From Provencibacterium sp. (lineage in GTDB: Bacteria > Bacillota > Clostridia > Oscillospirales > Ruminococcaceae), in contig JAAWAN010000023.1 of the NCBI GenBank assembly GCA_022792175.1, positions 1 through 64,000 of the forward strand: a stretch of 64,000 bases of DNA, in the 5' to 3' direction. Shown here piece after piece: positions 41,051-50,904 of this stretch (position 1 is the stretch's first letter; the number at the start of each line of letters is the position of its first letter). A program made the position numbers and the translations under genes. Below the pieces are notes generated by a model, which worked only from the letters and a program-made list of their open reading frames with translations, was not told the DNA's origin and did no database searches.

Positions 41051-44000
41051 CTTGCTCTTCCTCCTTCAGCCGCTGCATCAGCTCCTCGCGCGGCAGCTTT
41101 TCCAGAATACGGCGCGCATGCTTCTCCTCTACCCGACAGATCGGCCGGTAATCACAATACAGGCAGGGGTCATGCCCCTCTCCCTTGACCGGACAGGCCT
41201 GCACCTGCCCTAAAGAAAGGCTGTCCGCCATTTCGCAGATGAGCTTTTCAATATGCTTATGCAGCCGCCCGAACTCCTGCAGGCTGGCCACCGAGGAGTG
41301 GCTGTCAAGCGTCCCATCCTTTTTGAGCTTGGCCGGGATAAACATTCCAGAAAGGCCGTTCTCCATCCGGGTGAGAACCGACAGGTTATCCAGCAGCAGC
41401 CCGTTCATCCGGTAACCTTCAGCGCGCAAAGCAGCAATCTCCTCGGGCGGGGTATCCCGTGAAACAGTGATAACCTCCTCGTGCGCAGGCATATAAAGAA
41501 CACCCGCCGGAAACGCGCCGCGCAGCCGGTTATCCCCCTGTTGGGAAAGGGTAAACAGATAGATGAACATCTGCAGGTTCAGTCCATAATAGATATCTGT
41601 AAGGTTAAACTTTTTCGTGCCGGATTTGTAGTCGACTACGCGCAGATAGCGCCCATCCGCGCTTTCAAGCAGATCCACCCGGTCCACAATCCCCTGCACA
41701 TAAACGGTGTTGCCGCCCGGCGTTGTGAGCACCACCGGCCGGTTCTCCTCCTGCGGGCGGATGGGCAGCTCAAAGGCATAGGGCAAAAAATCCGACTGGG
41801 AAAGCTCCTGCTTTAAACGAACGATAAGCCGCGCCAGCATGTTGCGCAGCCGGGTAAACTGATAATGAAAGCGTTCCCCGACCGCCTGCACATCCTCCAT
41901 CCGACTTTGCAGGTATTCCCCTATCCGGCCGGCGACCTCCTCGCGCAGCGCTGTCGTGGGCGGAAGAACGGCTTCATCCGGCCCATATTTGCGCAACAGC
42001 ACTTCCAGCACATAATGCACCAGCGAGCCCGATTCCAGCGGGGAATACTCCACCCTGCGCCGCTGCCGCAGCCGCAGCCCGCTGTCGCAGAAATAGGAGA
42101 AGGGACAGCTGAAATAGCGCTCCAGCCGCGAGGGGGAAAGCGCCATCCGGGAGCCGAAAAGCGTGCGGGCCACTGCGGGGTCCTCCACTCGAAACTGCTT
42201 ATCCTCTGCGAAGGCGACGGCACGCTTCATCTTCTCCTCTTCCGGCGAGCCTGCAAAATATGCCTGCAAGGAGCTGCCAAGCGCACTATTTTCTCCCCAG
42301 TGCGCACAGAGAAAAGAGAGGGCCGCCTGCCTAGTATAAATCCCCTCGAGCGGGTCCTCCGGCCAGAGCAGCGACTGGCCAAACAGGGCGCGCAGCTCCC
42401 GGACGATGACCGACTCCCGCTTTCCTTCTCCCGAGAGGGTGCGCCGCGACCAGGAAACAATCAGCCTCTCGCTGGGCAGCGTCAACGCAAAATAGCTGTA
42501 AAAGCGCTCGAGCGCCGCCAATTCCCCAAAGGAGGTGTTCAGCGAAACACCGCTTCGCTGCATGAGAAGGCGCTCCCGGTCGCTGAGAATGCCCGACGCA
42601 TCCAGCCGCAGCGGAAAATCCCCCTCGGCCGCCCCCAGAATCAAAACGGCGCGCACCGCGCCCGGCCGGATGCGGTCGGCCGTACCCGCCAGCACCTGGT
42701 CGAGCGTTTGCGGCAGGCTGCCCACATCGCCCGCCTGTACGGCCAGACGGAAAAGCTCGATAAGCCGCACCGCTCCCAGCCTGCGCTCGCCGATCAGCGC
42801 ATCAAACCTGTCGAGAATCTCTATCACCCCGTCATAAAGCGCCGACTGAATATCCACATATTCCCCGCTGGCAGAAACGGCGCAGAGCTCCTCCAGACGC
42901 TTTTTGGCCCCCGAATCAATCAGATACTGCCAGAGCGCCTGGGCAAAGCTGCTGCCGGTGGCTTCGCGCAGCGCGGCCTGCAGCGGAATAAGCGGCGCAA
43001 TCAGCGCGCTGCGCGCCCTTTCAATGCGCTCCAAACGCTCAAGAGCCGCCTCGTCCGGCCTTCCGGCCAGCCCGTCCGGGTGGTTGCGAAAGGGAGAAAG
43101 CCACATCTTCCCCCGAATGCTCCAGATAAAACAGTAGTTTTCCATTTCGCAGGCATCCTCCTGCGAAATGCCTAAAAGCGGAAGCTTGGAAAGGGTAATG
43201 AGCTGTGCGCTGTCATACCCGGCGCGCACGGCGAGCAGGGCGGAGAGCAGCAGGTTAATCAGCATAAACGATTCCACGTTTTCCCGCCGGTCCAGATAAA
43301 AGGGGATATGGTATCTGCCGAACACATCGCAGAGCGCATCGCCATAGCTCTCCATGCTGCGGGCAACAATGGCAATCTCGCGATAGCGCATTCCCTCCTC
43401 GTGCACCAGCCGGCTGACCGTGCGCGCCGCGCGTTCGACCTCCTGTATCGGATCGGCGGCCTCTATCAGCCGAATGGCCGTTTGCCCCTCTGTATAGCGG
43501 CTGTGCTCCTGCAGATAGCAGCGCTCCAGATGGCAAAGAGCATCCTCTTTTATCCGGTGCTGCTCGGTCAGGATAACCGGCGAAGCAATCGCAGAGCCGC
43601 TACGCCGAGCCGCGTTCATCAGCCTGCGCACCGTCGCGCCGGGCGCGCTAAAGACTCCCATGCCCTCTGAATCATCGGCAGCCGTCGGAGAGCAGACGGC
43701 CGCTGTTACCCGGGCATTCTCAGAGAGCATCTGCTCAATCAGCCGCAGCTCGGGCGCCATAAAGGCGGTAAAGGCATCAATATAAATCGAGGCGCCGGAA
43801 AAAAAGCCCTTCCCCCCGCAAAGGGCCAGCGCCCTGGCGATATCATCTGCTGGATCATAAAAGCTCTTTTCCAGCAGCGCCTGATAGGCGGTATAAATGA
43901 TGCCCAGCTCTCTAAGCTTAAAGCAGAGGCGCTCATCCTCCTGCGTTTTGGATGCTGCCAGAACGGCATCGGGAGCGGCGCCCGCATTTTTGAATTCGCT

Positions 44001-44369
44001 AACCATCTCCAGCATGACGGGAACAAAGCTGGCACGCGCCGCCTGCGTACGGTAGATATCCAGCTCACCCTGTACCTCTTCAAGCGCGATGCTCATCAGC
44101 AGATAGCGGGCGGTGGCATCCACATAGCTGCCCGCCACCTGGCCATAGCGGTAGAATATTTTATGGCAAAGGCGGGTAAAGCTAAGCACCTGCACTTTCA
44201 GCGCCTGCTGCTCTCCAAGCAGCAGACAGAGTGCGCGCTCGCTCTCAAAGGAAAACTGCTCGGGAACCAGCAAAACCGCTTCTCTCCCGCTGCGGATATC
44301 CTCCGCAATCCGGCGGTATATTTCCACTGTCTTCCCGGTCCCGGCCGCTCCCAAAATAAGCTGGAGCAC
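41040..44369 (-). CDS. addB: ATP-dependent helicase/nuclease subunit AddB
   Basis: 1109 residues, partner of AddA. Walker A is ILGAAGTGKTVEIY; the helicase-like core is degenerate as in other AddB. The RecB-type nuclease motif is LRVVDYKSGTKKFNL. Cysteines of the AddB iron-sulfur cluster appear in YFSCPFSYFCDSG and at the end in PCLYCDYRPIC. GTG start at 44369. It heads the unit with addA, the nitrilase-family enzyme, the Cys-rich protein and the DUF5655 remnant. Confidence 0.95.
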   Translation of the reverse strand: MLQLILGAAGTGKTVEIYRRIAEDIRSGREAVLLVPEQFSFESERALCLLLGEQQALKVQVLSFTRLCHKIFYRYGQVAGSYVDATARYLLMSIALEEVQGELDIYRTQAARASFVPVMLEMVSEFKNAGAAPDAVLAASKTQEDERLCFKLRELGIIYTAYQALLEKSFYDPADDIARALALCGGKGFFSGASIYIDAFTAFMAPELRLIEQMLSENARVTAAVCSPTAADDSEGMGVFSAPGATVRRLMNAARRSGSAIASPVILTEQHRIKEDALCHLERCYLQEHSRYTEGQTAIRLIEAADPIQEVERAARTVSRLVHEEGMRYREIAIVARSMESYGDALCDVFGRYHIPFYLDRRENVESFMLINLLLSALLAVRAGYDSAQLITLSKLPLLGISQEDACEMENYCFIWSIRGKMWLSPFRNHPDGLAGRPDEAALERLERIERARSALIAPLIPLQAALREATGSSFAQALWQYLIDSGAKKRLEELCAVSASGEYVDIQSALYDGVIEILDRFDALIGERRLGAVRLIELFRLAVQAGDVGSLPQTLDQVLAGTADRIRPGAVRAVLILGAAEGDFPLRLDASGILSDRERLLMQRSGVSLNTSFGELAALERFYSYFALTLPSERLIVSWSRRTLSGEGKRESVIVRELRALFGQSLLWPEDPLEGIYTRQAALSFLCAHWGENSALGSSLQAYFAGSPEEEKMKRAVAFAEDKQFRVEDPAVARTLFGSRMALSPSRLERYFSCPFSYFCDSGLRLRQRRRVEYSPLESGSLVHYVLEVLLRKYGPDEAVLPPTTALREEVAGRIGEYLQSRMEDVQAVGERFHYQFTRLRNMLARLIVRLKQELSQSDFLPYAFELPIRPQEENRPVVLTTPGGNTVYVQGIVDRVDLLESADGRYLRVVDYKSGTKKFNLTDIYYGLNLQMFIYLFTLSQQGDNRLRGAFPAGVLYMPAHEEVITVSRDTPPEEIAALRAEGYRMNGLLLDNLSVLTRMENGLSGMFIPAKLKKDGTLDSHSSVASLQEFGRLHKHIEKLICEMADSLSLGQVQACPVKGEGHDPCLYCDYRPICRVEEKHARRILEKLPREELMQRLKEEEQGGS

Positions 44370-44483
44370 CTCTCTCCCTCCTCATGGCACTGTTTTCTGC
44401 GTCTTTTTCCAGCCCGGCGGCTACTTGATAGCGGGGATACATCCCAAAGCGGGCCGTTCTCCTGTCCTTTCAGGCGGTAAGCC

Positions 44484-44553
44484 GGTAAAAATTCTCTGCC
44501 AAATCCCAAAGGGAGTGCTGCAAAATGCCCGGGCATTTTGCAGCACTCCCTTC
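44484..44553. repeat. Composite repeat with perfect 40-bp palindrome after ftsH
   Basis: GGTAAAAATTCTC (44484-44496) is followed after 14 bases by a perfect palindrome without loop, 44511-44550, whose left arm reads GGGAGTGCTGCAAAATGCCC. It lies 12 nt after the ftsH stop codon (minus strand). The box and spacing match the copy at 13837-13891. The rest of the 193-nt gap between addB and ftsH has no gene. Confidence 0.75.
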
Positions 44554-44562
44554 TGCTTTCCC

Positions 44563-46857
44563 TTAATCCCGTCCGTCCTTCGGCGTATCGTCCGTTTCAT
44601 CGGAAGGAGCCTCTTTCTTCGGCTTCTCCTCAAGATCTTTGATGGGCCCGGTCTGCACCGGCGGATAGAAATCCTCCACATTCGGCGGCAGGGGAGCATC
44701 GGCAGAATGCGGCGGATTCTCATCCAGATAGGGATTATTCATCCGCATGCGCTGCTGGCGGCGGTATTCCTCCTGCGCCTTCTTTTTCTGCTCGCGCAGC
44801 CGGTTCTCCTCTTCGCGTTCGCGCGCAATCCGCTTCTCTTCCTCCTCGCGCTCCTCGCGCCTATGCTGGTAATCCGCATAAACGGATTCATCGCCCTTCA
44901 TCAGGCGCTCAAAGCCCTCGGCATCCACCTTTTCATATTCAAACAGAAAGTTGGCTACGCGCTCCAGCTGATCCATATGCTCGGTGAGAATCTTCTCCGC
45001 CTTTTCATATCCGTTATCCACAATCCGGCGAATTTCCTCATCAATAGCCGCGGCCACATTTTCTGAATAGTTGCGGGTGTGGTTAAAATCCCGTCCCAAA
45101 AAGACTTCGCCCTCATCCTGCCCATAAACAATAGGGCCCAGCTTCTCGCTGAAACCGTAGCGGGTGACCATGCCGCGCGCAATCTTGGTTGCGCGTTCAA
45201 TGTCGTTGGAGGCGCCGGTGGAAATGTCATCGAGCACCAGCTTTTCCGCCATTCGCCCTGCGAGCAGAGTGGCAATTTCCTCCTCCATCTCCCGCTTGGT
45301 ATGATAGCTGCGGTCCTCCTCCGGAAGGGAGAGGGTGTAGCCGCCGGCCATGCCGCGCGGAATAATCGAAACCTCATGCACCTTGCTCTGCGTTTCGCAG
45401 TAATAGGTGGTAATCGCATGACCCGCCTCATGAAAGGCGGTCAGCCGCTTATCCTTTTCGGTTACAACATGTGAGCGCTTTTCCGGCCCGGCCACCACCT
45501 TAATCGTTGCCTTTTCAATATCCGGCATGGTGATTGCCTTGCGGTTTGCCCGGGCGGCCAGCAGCGCCGCCTCATTCATCAGGTTCTCAAGGTCCGCGCC
45601 GGTGAAGCCGACGGTCGTTTTGGCGATGGTGCGCAGGTCTACATCCGGCCCGATGGGCTTATTGCGCGAATGAACGCGCAGGATTTCCTCCCGCCCCTTA
45701 ACATCCGGATAACCAACGGTAATCTGCCGGTCAAACCGGCCGGGGCGCAGCAACGCCGGGTCGAGAATATCCCGCCGGTTGGTCGCCGCCATCACGATGA
45801 CGCCGGTGTTGGCACCGAAACCATCCATCTCAACGAGCAGCTGGTTGAGCGTCTGCTCGCGCTCGTCGTGTCCGCCGCCGAGGCCCGCCCCGCGGTGGCG
45901 GCCCACCGCGTCAATCTCATCGATAAAGATGATGCTCGGCGCGTTCTTCTTGGCGCTCTCAAACAGATCGCGCACACGCGAAGCGCCAACGCCGACAAAC
46001 ATCTCTACAAAATCGGAGCCGGAAATCGAGAAAAACGGAACCCCCGCTTCTCCGGCCACCGCGCGCGCCAACAGCGTTTTACCGGTGCCGGGAGGGCCCA
46101 TCAAAAGCACACCCTTGGGAATGCGCGCACCCAAAGAATTATATTTGCCGGGATTTTTTAAAAACTCAACAATCTCTACCAGCTCGGCCTTCTCTTCGTC
46201 CGCACCGGCCACATCGCTAAAGGTCACCCGCCGTCCCTCATCCGGCGACTTCACCTTGGCTTTGGAGAAGCTCATCATCTTCCCTCCGCCTCCGCCGGCC
46301 TGACGCATCATAATAAAATAAAAAATGGCCATGGCGCCGATCAGCAGCAGGTAAGGCAGCAGCATGGTGAAAATAGAGGTTTCCTTCGGCGGTTTCCAGT
46401 TCCATTCGAGCGGTGCCTCCGGATTGGCCGCGTCATAAGCCTTCTGGTATTCCAGCGGATCCACATGCTCTAAAAACTTTACAATACTCGGAAGCCGGTA
46501 ATTCAGCTGATAGCTCTGCACCGCATCGGAGGTGATGACCGTCTCCCCTATTTTGCCGCTCTCGCCACCGAGTATGCCGGACCACAGATCGCCGCCCGGA
46601 ACAGCCTGCTGCACAGAGGGGGAGGCCAGGTATTCGGTCAGCTCCGAGGGCTTTAAACGGACCTCGAGAGCCATCTCCCCATTGGTAAAGTCTATCGTAT
46701 ATTTGGATACCTTCAGCTCGTCAAAAAGACGGAGCAGCTGGGGATACTGTATACTCACCGAGCTACCTGTTGATGAAAACACGAACATCGCCAGCAGCAT
46801 GAGCGCGGCAAGCATAATGAGATAGATGCTGATCCCCTTTGAACGCTTCATTGCCAA
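44563..46857 (-). CDS. ftsH: ATP-dependent zinc metalloprotease FtsH
   Basis: Membrane-bound AAA protease for quality control and regulatory proteolysis, 764 residues. Two transmembrane helices (about 9-28 and 163-185) frame an external domain. The AAA domain has [19 protein letters not shown] and [15 protein letters not shown], then the second region of homology [13 protein letters not shown]; the zinc site is [15 protein letters not shown] charged tail of about 110 residues ([17 protein letters not shown]...) is longer than usual. The TTG start has AGGAG nine bases upstream; ATG 46851 is possible. The hpt-ftsH order is conserved in Firmicutes. Confidence 0.96.
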   Translation of the reverse strand: MAMKRSKGISIYLIMLAALMLLAMFVFSSTGSSVSIQYPQLLRLFDELKVSKYTIDFTNGEMALEVRLKPSELTEYLASPSVQQAVPGGDLWSGILGGESGKIGETVITSDAVQSYQLNYRLPSIVKFLEHVDPLEYQKAYDAANPEAPLEWNWKPPKETSIFTMLLPYLLLIGAMAIFYFIMMRQAGGGGGKMMSFSKAKVKSPDEGRRVTFSDVAGADEEKAELVEIVEFLKNPGKYNSLGARIPKGVLLMGPPGTGKTLLARAVAGEAGVPFFSISGSDFVEMFVGVGASRVRDLFESAKKNAPSIIFIDEIDAVGRHRGAGLGGGHDEREQTLNQLLVEMDGFGANTGVIVMAATNRRDILDPALLRPGRFDRQITVGYPDVKGREEILRVHSRNKPIGPDVDLRTIAKTTVGFTGADLENLMNEAALLAARANRKAITMPDIEKATIKVVAGPEKRSHVVTEKDKRLTAFHEAGHAITTYYCETQSKVHEVSIIPRGMAGGYTLSLPEEDRSYHTKREMEEEIATLLAGRMAEKLVLDDISTGASNDIERATKIARGMVTRYGFSEKLGPIVYGQDEGEVFLGRDFNHTRNYSENVAAAIDEEIRRIVDNGYEKAEKILTEHMDQLERVANFLFEYEKVDAEGFERLMKGDESVYADYQHRREEREEEEKRIAREREEENRLREQKKKAQEEYRRQQRMRMNNPYLDENPPHSADAPLPPNVEDFYPPVQTGPIKDLEEKPKKEAPSDETDDTPKDGRD

Positions 46858-46945
46858 ACAGTTTCACTCCTGTTCTGTGGTTTAAATGTCCGCCCCGGCT
46901 CAAAGGTCTCTATTCAGAAAGGAGCCTTGGGCCGCAAACTGCGGA

Positions 46946-47488
46946 CTACTGATGCGAATAAACCTCCGGCTTCAAAACGCCGATATAAGGGAGGTTGCGG
47001 TATTTTTCCGCATAATCCAGCCCATATCCTACCACAAACTCATCCGGAACTACAAACCCGAAATAATCCGGCTTTATATTGGCCTCGCGGCGGTCTGGCT
47101 TATCCAAAAGTGTTGCAATGCGAATGCTTTTCGGAGCGCGCTGGCTGAGAATATCTTTAAGGTAATCAAGCGTCTTTCCGCTATCCAGAATATCCTCCAC
47201 AATCAGAATATCATACCCTTCGAGAGGAAGATCCAAATCCTTAATTATTTTAACCACGCCGCTGGTCTTTACCCCGGAGCCATAGCTGGAAACCGCCATA
47301 AAATCCACTCGCGCATGAATCGTAATAGCGCGCATCAAATCAGCCATGAAAACGATAGAACCTTTTAAAACGCTGACCAACAGCAGATTTTTGTCCCTGT
47401 AGTCTTCGCTGATCTGCCGGCCAAGCTCAGAAACCTTTTCCTGCAGCTGCTGCTCGCTGATCAGTACCTTCAGGATGTCTTCGCGCAT
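46946..47488 (-). CDS. hpt: Hypoxanthine phosphoribosyltransferase
   Basis: Purine salvage enzyme that makes IMP and GMP, 180 residues. PRPP motif: [19 protein letters not shown]; other blocks are [19 protein letters not shown] and [21 protein letters not shown]. The start lies within the end of tilS (19-nt overlap), the usual tilS-hpt-ftsH order. Confidence 0.96.
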   Translation of the reverse strand: MREDILKVLISEQQLQEKVSELGRQISEDYRDKNLLLVSVLKGSIVFMADLMRAITIHARVDFMAVSSYGSGVKTSGVVKIIKDLDLPLEGYDILIVEDILDSGKTLDYLKDILSQRAPKSIRIATLLDKPDRREANIKPDYFGFVVPDEFVVGYGLDYAEKYRNLPYIGVLKPEVYSHQ

Positions 47489-48864
47489 TTCCCTGACTCC
47501 TCCGCTATTTTAATTTCCACCGCCCGTCGGGTTTCCCCGTCCGGCGAAACCCGCGCATCTGCACCGAACCCCTCTACCCAAAAAACGCCATACTCATCGG
47601 CACACACCAAAATAGAATCTCTCTCTTTGGGCGGGATATGGTATTCATTAAACAGCTTTTTGAGTGATTTGGTCCAGTGCCTGTTTGGATGAGTAAACCG
47701 ATCCCCTGCCTGACGCGTGCGCACTCGGGCATTGTCACCTATCTTATCACAATCCACCAGATTTTTTAATAGGCTTTTTTCAATGTTTTCAATAATTTTA
47801 AAATGTTCATATTTATCACAAAAAAAACTGAGTATTTTGTTGTTAATCTGTATGATGTTTCTACTTGCCACCAGATCGATCTGCACTGCAGGTGTCTGTT
47901 TTCCAGCCGGAAAAAATTTTTCCTCTCTCTTTTCAATGTAAAGCATCTCTTCTTTACAGACAAAAAAGAGAGCTCTTCGCAGCTCGATGCAGCAGTCTCC
48001 CTTCTCCATGCCGACCAGCATCCGGTTTACGCAGGCAAATTCCGGCTCCACCTCCTGCTCCCGGAGCAGCTGCACCAGAGCGGCGCGCCGCAGCGCGACC
48101 GGCAGACTCTTGATTCCCGGCAGATGAAAGCCCTGCCCTGCCCGGTTCTCATCCAGCGCGGCGGCGGCCTTCTCCTGCAGGTATTCCTCCGTTTCCCGCA
48201 GCAGCTGCTGCAGATGGGCAGCCGCCAGATCCAGACGCGGATTTAACCGGTAAAGCTCGGGAATCAGATGATGACGGATACGGTTGCGGGTATAGGCATC
48301 CGACAGGTTGCTCGAATCAGTTCTGTAAGAAAGCCCGTGCCCGGCAAGGTAGGCCTCCACCTCCGGCCGGGTCAGCTCGATAAGCGGACGGATAATCCGC
48401 CCGCGCACCGGCGGAATACCGGCAAGCCCTCTCAGCCCTGTTCCCCGTGCGAGGTGATGGAGCATTGTTTCTATGCTGTCAGAAAGAGTATGCGCCGTTG
48501 CAATCTTTGCGCCCAACTGCTGCGCCAACCGCTCAAAATGCCGGTAGCGTACCTCACGGGCAATTAACTCCACCGATTGGCCGGCCGCTGCCGCCTGTGC
48601 GGCGATATCCTCTGTAAAGCAAAACAGCTTTACTCCATAGCGTTCGCACAGCGAACGGACGAATGCCTCATCCTGATCGGATTCCTCACCACGCAGCCGG
48701 TGGTTGATATGGCAGACTGCTATCTGCAGCTGCAGATCCGGCAGGCCACCTGAAAGAATATCGAGCAGCGCCGCAGAGTCCGCCCCGCCGGATACGCCAA
48801 CGAGTACCATTTCTCCTGGTTGCAGCATCTGATAGCGATCAATCGTTTCCCTCACCTTATTCAT
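47470..48864 (-). CDS. tilS: tRNA(Ile)-lysidine synthetase
   Basis: Adds lysine to C34 of tRNA-Ile so that AUA is read as isoleucine. The 464-residue protein has the PP-loop [16 protein letters not shown], followed by [16 protein letters not shown] and [20 protein letters not shown]. The C-terminal TilS domain ends [20 protein letters not shown]. The middle (about residues 300-370) is AT-richer and more divergent than the rest. It overlaps dnaB by 8 nt. Confidence 0.95.
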   Translation of the reverse strand: MNKVRETIDRYQMLQPGEMVLVGVSGGADSAALLDILSGGLPDLQLQIAVCHINHRLRGEESDQDEAFVRSLCERYGVKLFCFTEDIAAQAAAAGQSVELIAREVRYRHFERLAQQLGAKIATAHTLSDSIETMLHHLARGTGLRGLAGIPPVRGRIIRPLIELTRPEVEAYLAGHGLSYRTDSSNLSDAYTRNRIRHHLIPELYRLNPRLDLAAAHLQQLLRETEEYLQEKAAAALDENRAGQGFHLPGIKSLPVALRRAALVQLLREQEVEPEFACVNRMLVGMEKGDCCIELRRALFFVCKEEMLYIEKREEKFFPAGKQTPAVQIDLVASRNIIQINNKILSFFCDKYEHFKIIENIEKSLLKNLVDCDKIGDNARVRTRQAGDRFTHPNRHWTKSLKKLFNEYHIPPKERDSILVCADEYGVFWVEGFGADARVSPDGETRRAVEIKIAEESGKCAKTS

Positions 48865-50209
48865 TGCGAAAACGCTCCAGTGTTGTAAACCGGGTAAACT
48901 GCCCTTCCCATCCCATATTCACCGTATCCGTTTCACCATGGCGGTTTTTGGAAACGATGCACTCCGCAACATTCTGCTCGGCCGAATCCCGGTCATAATA
49001 GGCATCGCGATAGAGGAACATGACGATATCTGCATCCTGCTCAATAGAACCGGACTCACGCAGGTCGGAGAGCATCGGCCGATGATCGCTGCGGGACTCC
49101 GGGCCGCGGGAGAGCTGGGAAAGGGTGATGATTGGGACGTTGAGCTCCTTGGCCATTATCTTCAGCGAACGGGTGATTTCAGAGACCTCCTGAACGCGGT
49201 TGTCAATCCGGCGGCCGGTTGACATCAGCTGCAGATAGTCGATGACCACCAGCCCCAGCTCGCGCACCCGCCGCAGCTTTGCCTTCATCTCCGCAACAGT
49301 GATGCCCGGCGTATCGTCAATATAGATAGGCGAAGAGGAGAGCATCTGCGCAGAGAGCGCAAGACGTTCCCAGTCTCCTGCCGAGAGGGTGCCCGTGCGC
49401 AGCTGCTGCGACTGAATGCTCGCCTCACTCGAAAGAATGCGCATGACCAGCTGGTCCCGGCTCATTTCAAGCGAAAAAATTGCTACTGCCTTTTTCGCTT
49501 TGGTCGCCACATTGGCGGCAATGTTGAGGGCAAAGGCGGTCTTCCCCATTCCCGGGCGCGCAGCCAGCAGGATGAGATCCGACTTGTTAAGGCCGGTCGT
49601 AATCTGATCCAGTTGAGAGAAGCCACTGGGAATGCCGGCATATTCCTCTTTATCATCTCCTGAAAGGCGCTGGAGCTGATCATAGGTGGAAAGGATGATC
49701 TCCTCAATCGGTATCAGTCCGCCGGCCTCCCGTCCCTGGCGGATACTGAAGATTCGGTGCTCGGCGCTGTCCAGCAGCGTCTTGGCATCTATCTGCGGGT
49801 CATGCGACATTTCAACGATGTCCTTGGCCGCATAAACCAGGCTGCGGATATAGTGCTTTTCCTGCACAATGGCTGCATAGGCCTCAATGTTGGCAACCGA
49901 GGGAACAATCTGGGCCAGCTGGGTCAGATAAATCTTGGCATCCTCATCTGAGGCAAAAACCTTCTGCGCCTTTGCCTGTTCCAAAACGGTAATCAGGTCG
50001 ATATTGGCGCCCACCGTAAACATCTGCAGCATAATGCTGAACAGCTGCTTATGCTGCGGCCGGTAAAAGCAGTCCGGTGAAGAAAGATACTGCAAAACGC
50101 TGGAAATGCAGCCGGGTTCAATGAGCATTGCTCCCAATACCGACTGCTCCGCCTCTGCTGAAAAGGGCAGTTCCTGCGCGCTCAGCTCCCCCTCCAGAAT
50201 ATCTGCCAC
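48857..50209 (-). CDS. dnaB: Replicative DNA helicase DnaB
   Basis: Hexameric helicase at the replication fork. The N-terminal domain has LPFSAEAEQSVLGAMLIEP; the RecA-like domain has Walker A LLAARPGMGKTAFALNIA, Walker B LVVIDYLQLM, and the C-terminal ESGSIEQDADIVMFLYRD. I prefer the GTG at 50209 because GGAGG lies six bases upstream; the ATG at 50215 abuts that site. It lies after rplI, as in many Firmicutes, and it is the expected client of the DnaD-loader fusion at 34 kb. Confidence 0.95.
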   Translation of the reverse strand: MADILEGELSAQELPFSAEAEQSVLGAMLIEPGCISSVLQYLSSPDCFYRPQHKQLFSIMLQMFTVGANIDLITVLEQAKAQKVFASDEDAKIYLTQLAQIVPSVANIEAYAAIVQEKHYIRSLVYAAKDIVEMSHDPQIDAKTLLDSAEHRIFSIRQGREAGGLIPIEEIILSTYDQLQRLSGDDKEEYAGIPSGFSQLDQITTGLNKSDLILLAARPGMGKTAFALNIAANVATKAKKAVAIFSLEMSRDQLVMRILSSEASIQSQQLRTGTLSAGDWERLALSAQMLSSSPIYIDDTPGITVAEMKAKLRRVRELGLVVIDYLQLMSTGRRIDNRVQEVSEITRSLKIMAKELNVPIITLSQLSRGPESRSDHRPMLSDLRESGSIEQDADIVMFLYRDAYYDRDSAEQNVAECIVSKNRHGETDTVNMGWEGQFTRFTTLERFRNE

Positions 50210-50272
50210 TGTCATCCTCCCCTTTCGCCTGCCCATTCTACCACTGCACGCCAAAAAGTCCATACGTGAAAA

Positions 50273-50329
50273 GCTTCATGCGCCTAATGGACCGTCTGCC
50301 CGGCAAACTGTCCTTACAGTGCATGAAGC
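50273..50329 (-). terminator. Long hairpin between rplI and dnaB
   Basis: GCTTCATGC and GCATGAAGC flank 39 bases that hold a second GGAC/GTCC stem. On the minus strand TTTTC follows. It could attenuate transcription from rplI into dnaB, lowering helicase relative to ribosomal protein. Confidence 0.45.
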
Positions 50330-50348
50330 CTCTGCAAGCTGGAAGAAA

Positions 50349-50795
50349 CTATTCCTCGCTGACCACGATATATATCTTTGCAGACACACCCGGATGCAGC
50401 TTAATTTCCGCAGTGAAGGTGCCGAAGCCCTTGATATCGTTTTCCAGCGAGATTTTTTTCTTATCTACGCTCTCTCCGAAGACCTTTTCGATTTCTGCGG
50501 CAATTTCCTTCGAGGTGATGGAACCAAAGAGTTTGCCGCCCTGCCCTGCCTTCGCCGTTATCTTGATGGTTTTTTCATTCAGCTTTTTGGCGGTCTCCTG
50601 TGCCTGCTCGCGCAGCTGCTGCGCATGATGCTCCTGTGCAAGCCGGGCGTTTTTTATATCGTTGAGCGCCTGGGCGCTCGCCTCTACGGCCAGCCCGCGC
50701 ACAATCAGAAAATTGCGCGCATATCCGTCCGCAACGTTGACGATGTCGCCCTTTTTGCCTGTGCCGCGCACATCCTGCTTTAAAACGACCTTCAT
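50349..50795 (-). CDS. rplI: 50S ribosomal protein L9
   Basis: 148 residues. The N-terminal L9 domain has MKVVLKQDVRGTGKKGDIV and VADGYARNFLIVRGLA; a long helix (about 45-75) leads to the C-terminal domain GKLFGSITSKEIAAEIEK and VKLHPGVSAKIYI-like end. I use ATG 50795, the standard L9 N-terminus. It lies between gdpP and dnaB, a conserved gdpP-rplI-dnaB order. Confidence 0.97.
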   Translation of the reverse strand: MKVVLKQDVRGTGKKGDIVNVADGYARNFLIVRGLAVEASAQALNDIKNARLAQEHHAQQLREQAQETAKKLNEKTIKITAKAGQGGKLFGSITSKEIAAEIEKVFGESVDKKKISLENDIKGFGTFTAEIKLHPGVSAKIYIVVSEE

Positions 50796-50904
50796 TGTGT
50801 ACTCCATTTCCCCGCGCCTGCTGAAATCCGCGGTAGCCGCATTTTGATAATGGCGAGCGGCGCGCCAAAATAGCTGCCTTATGTGAAGATGAACCCGGTA
50901 TCTG

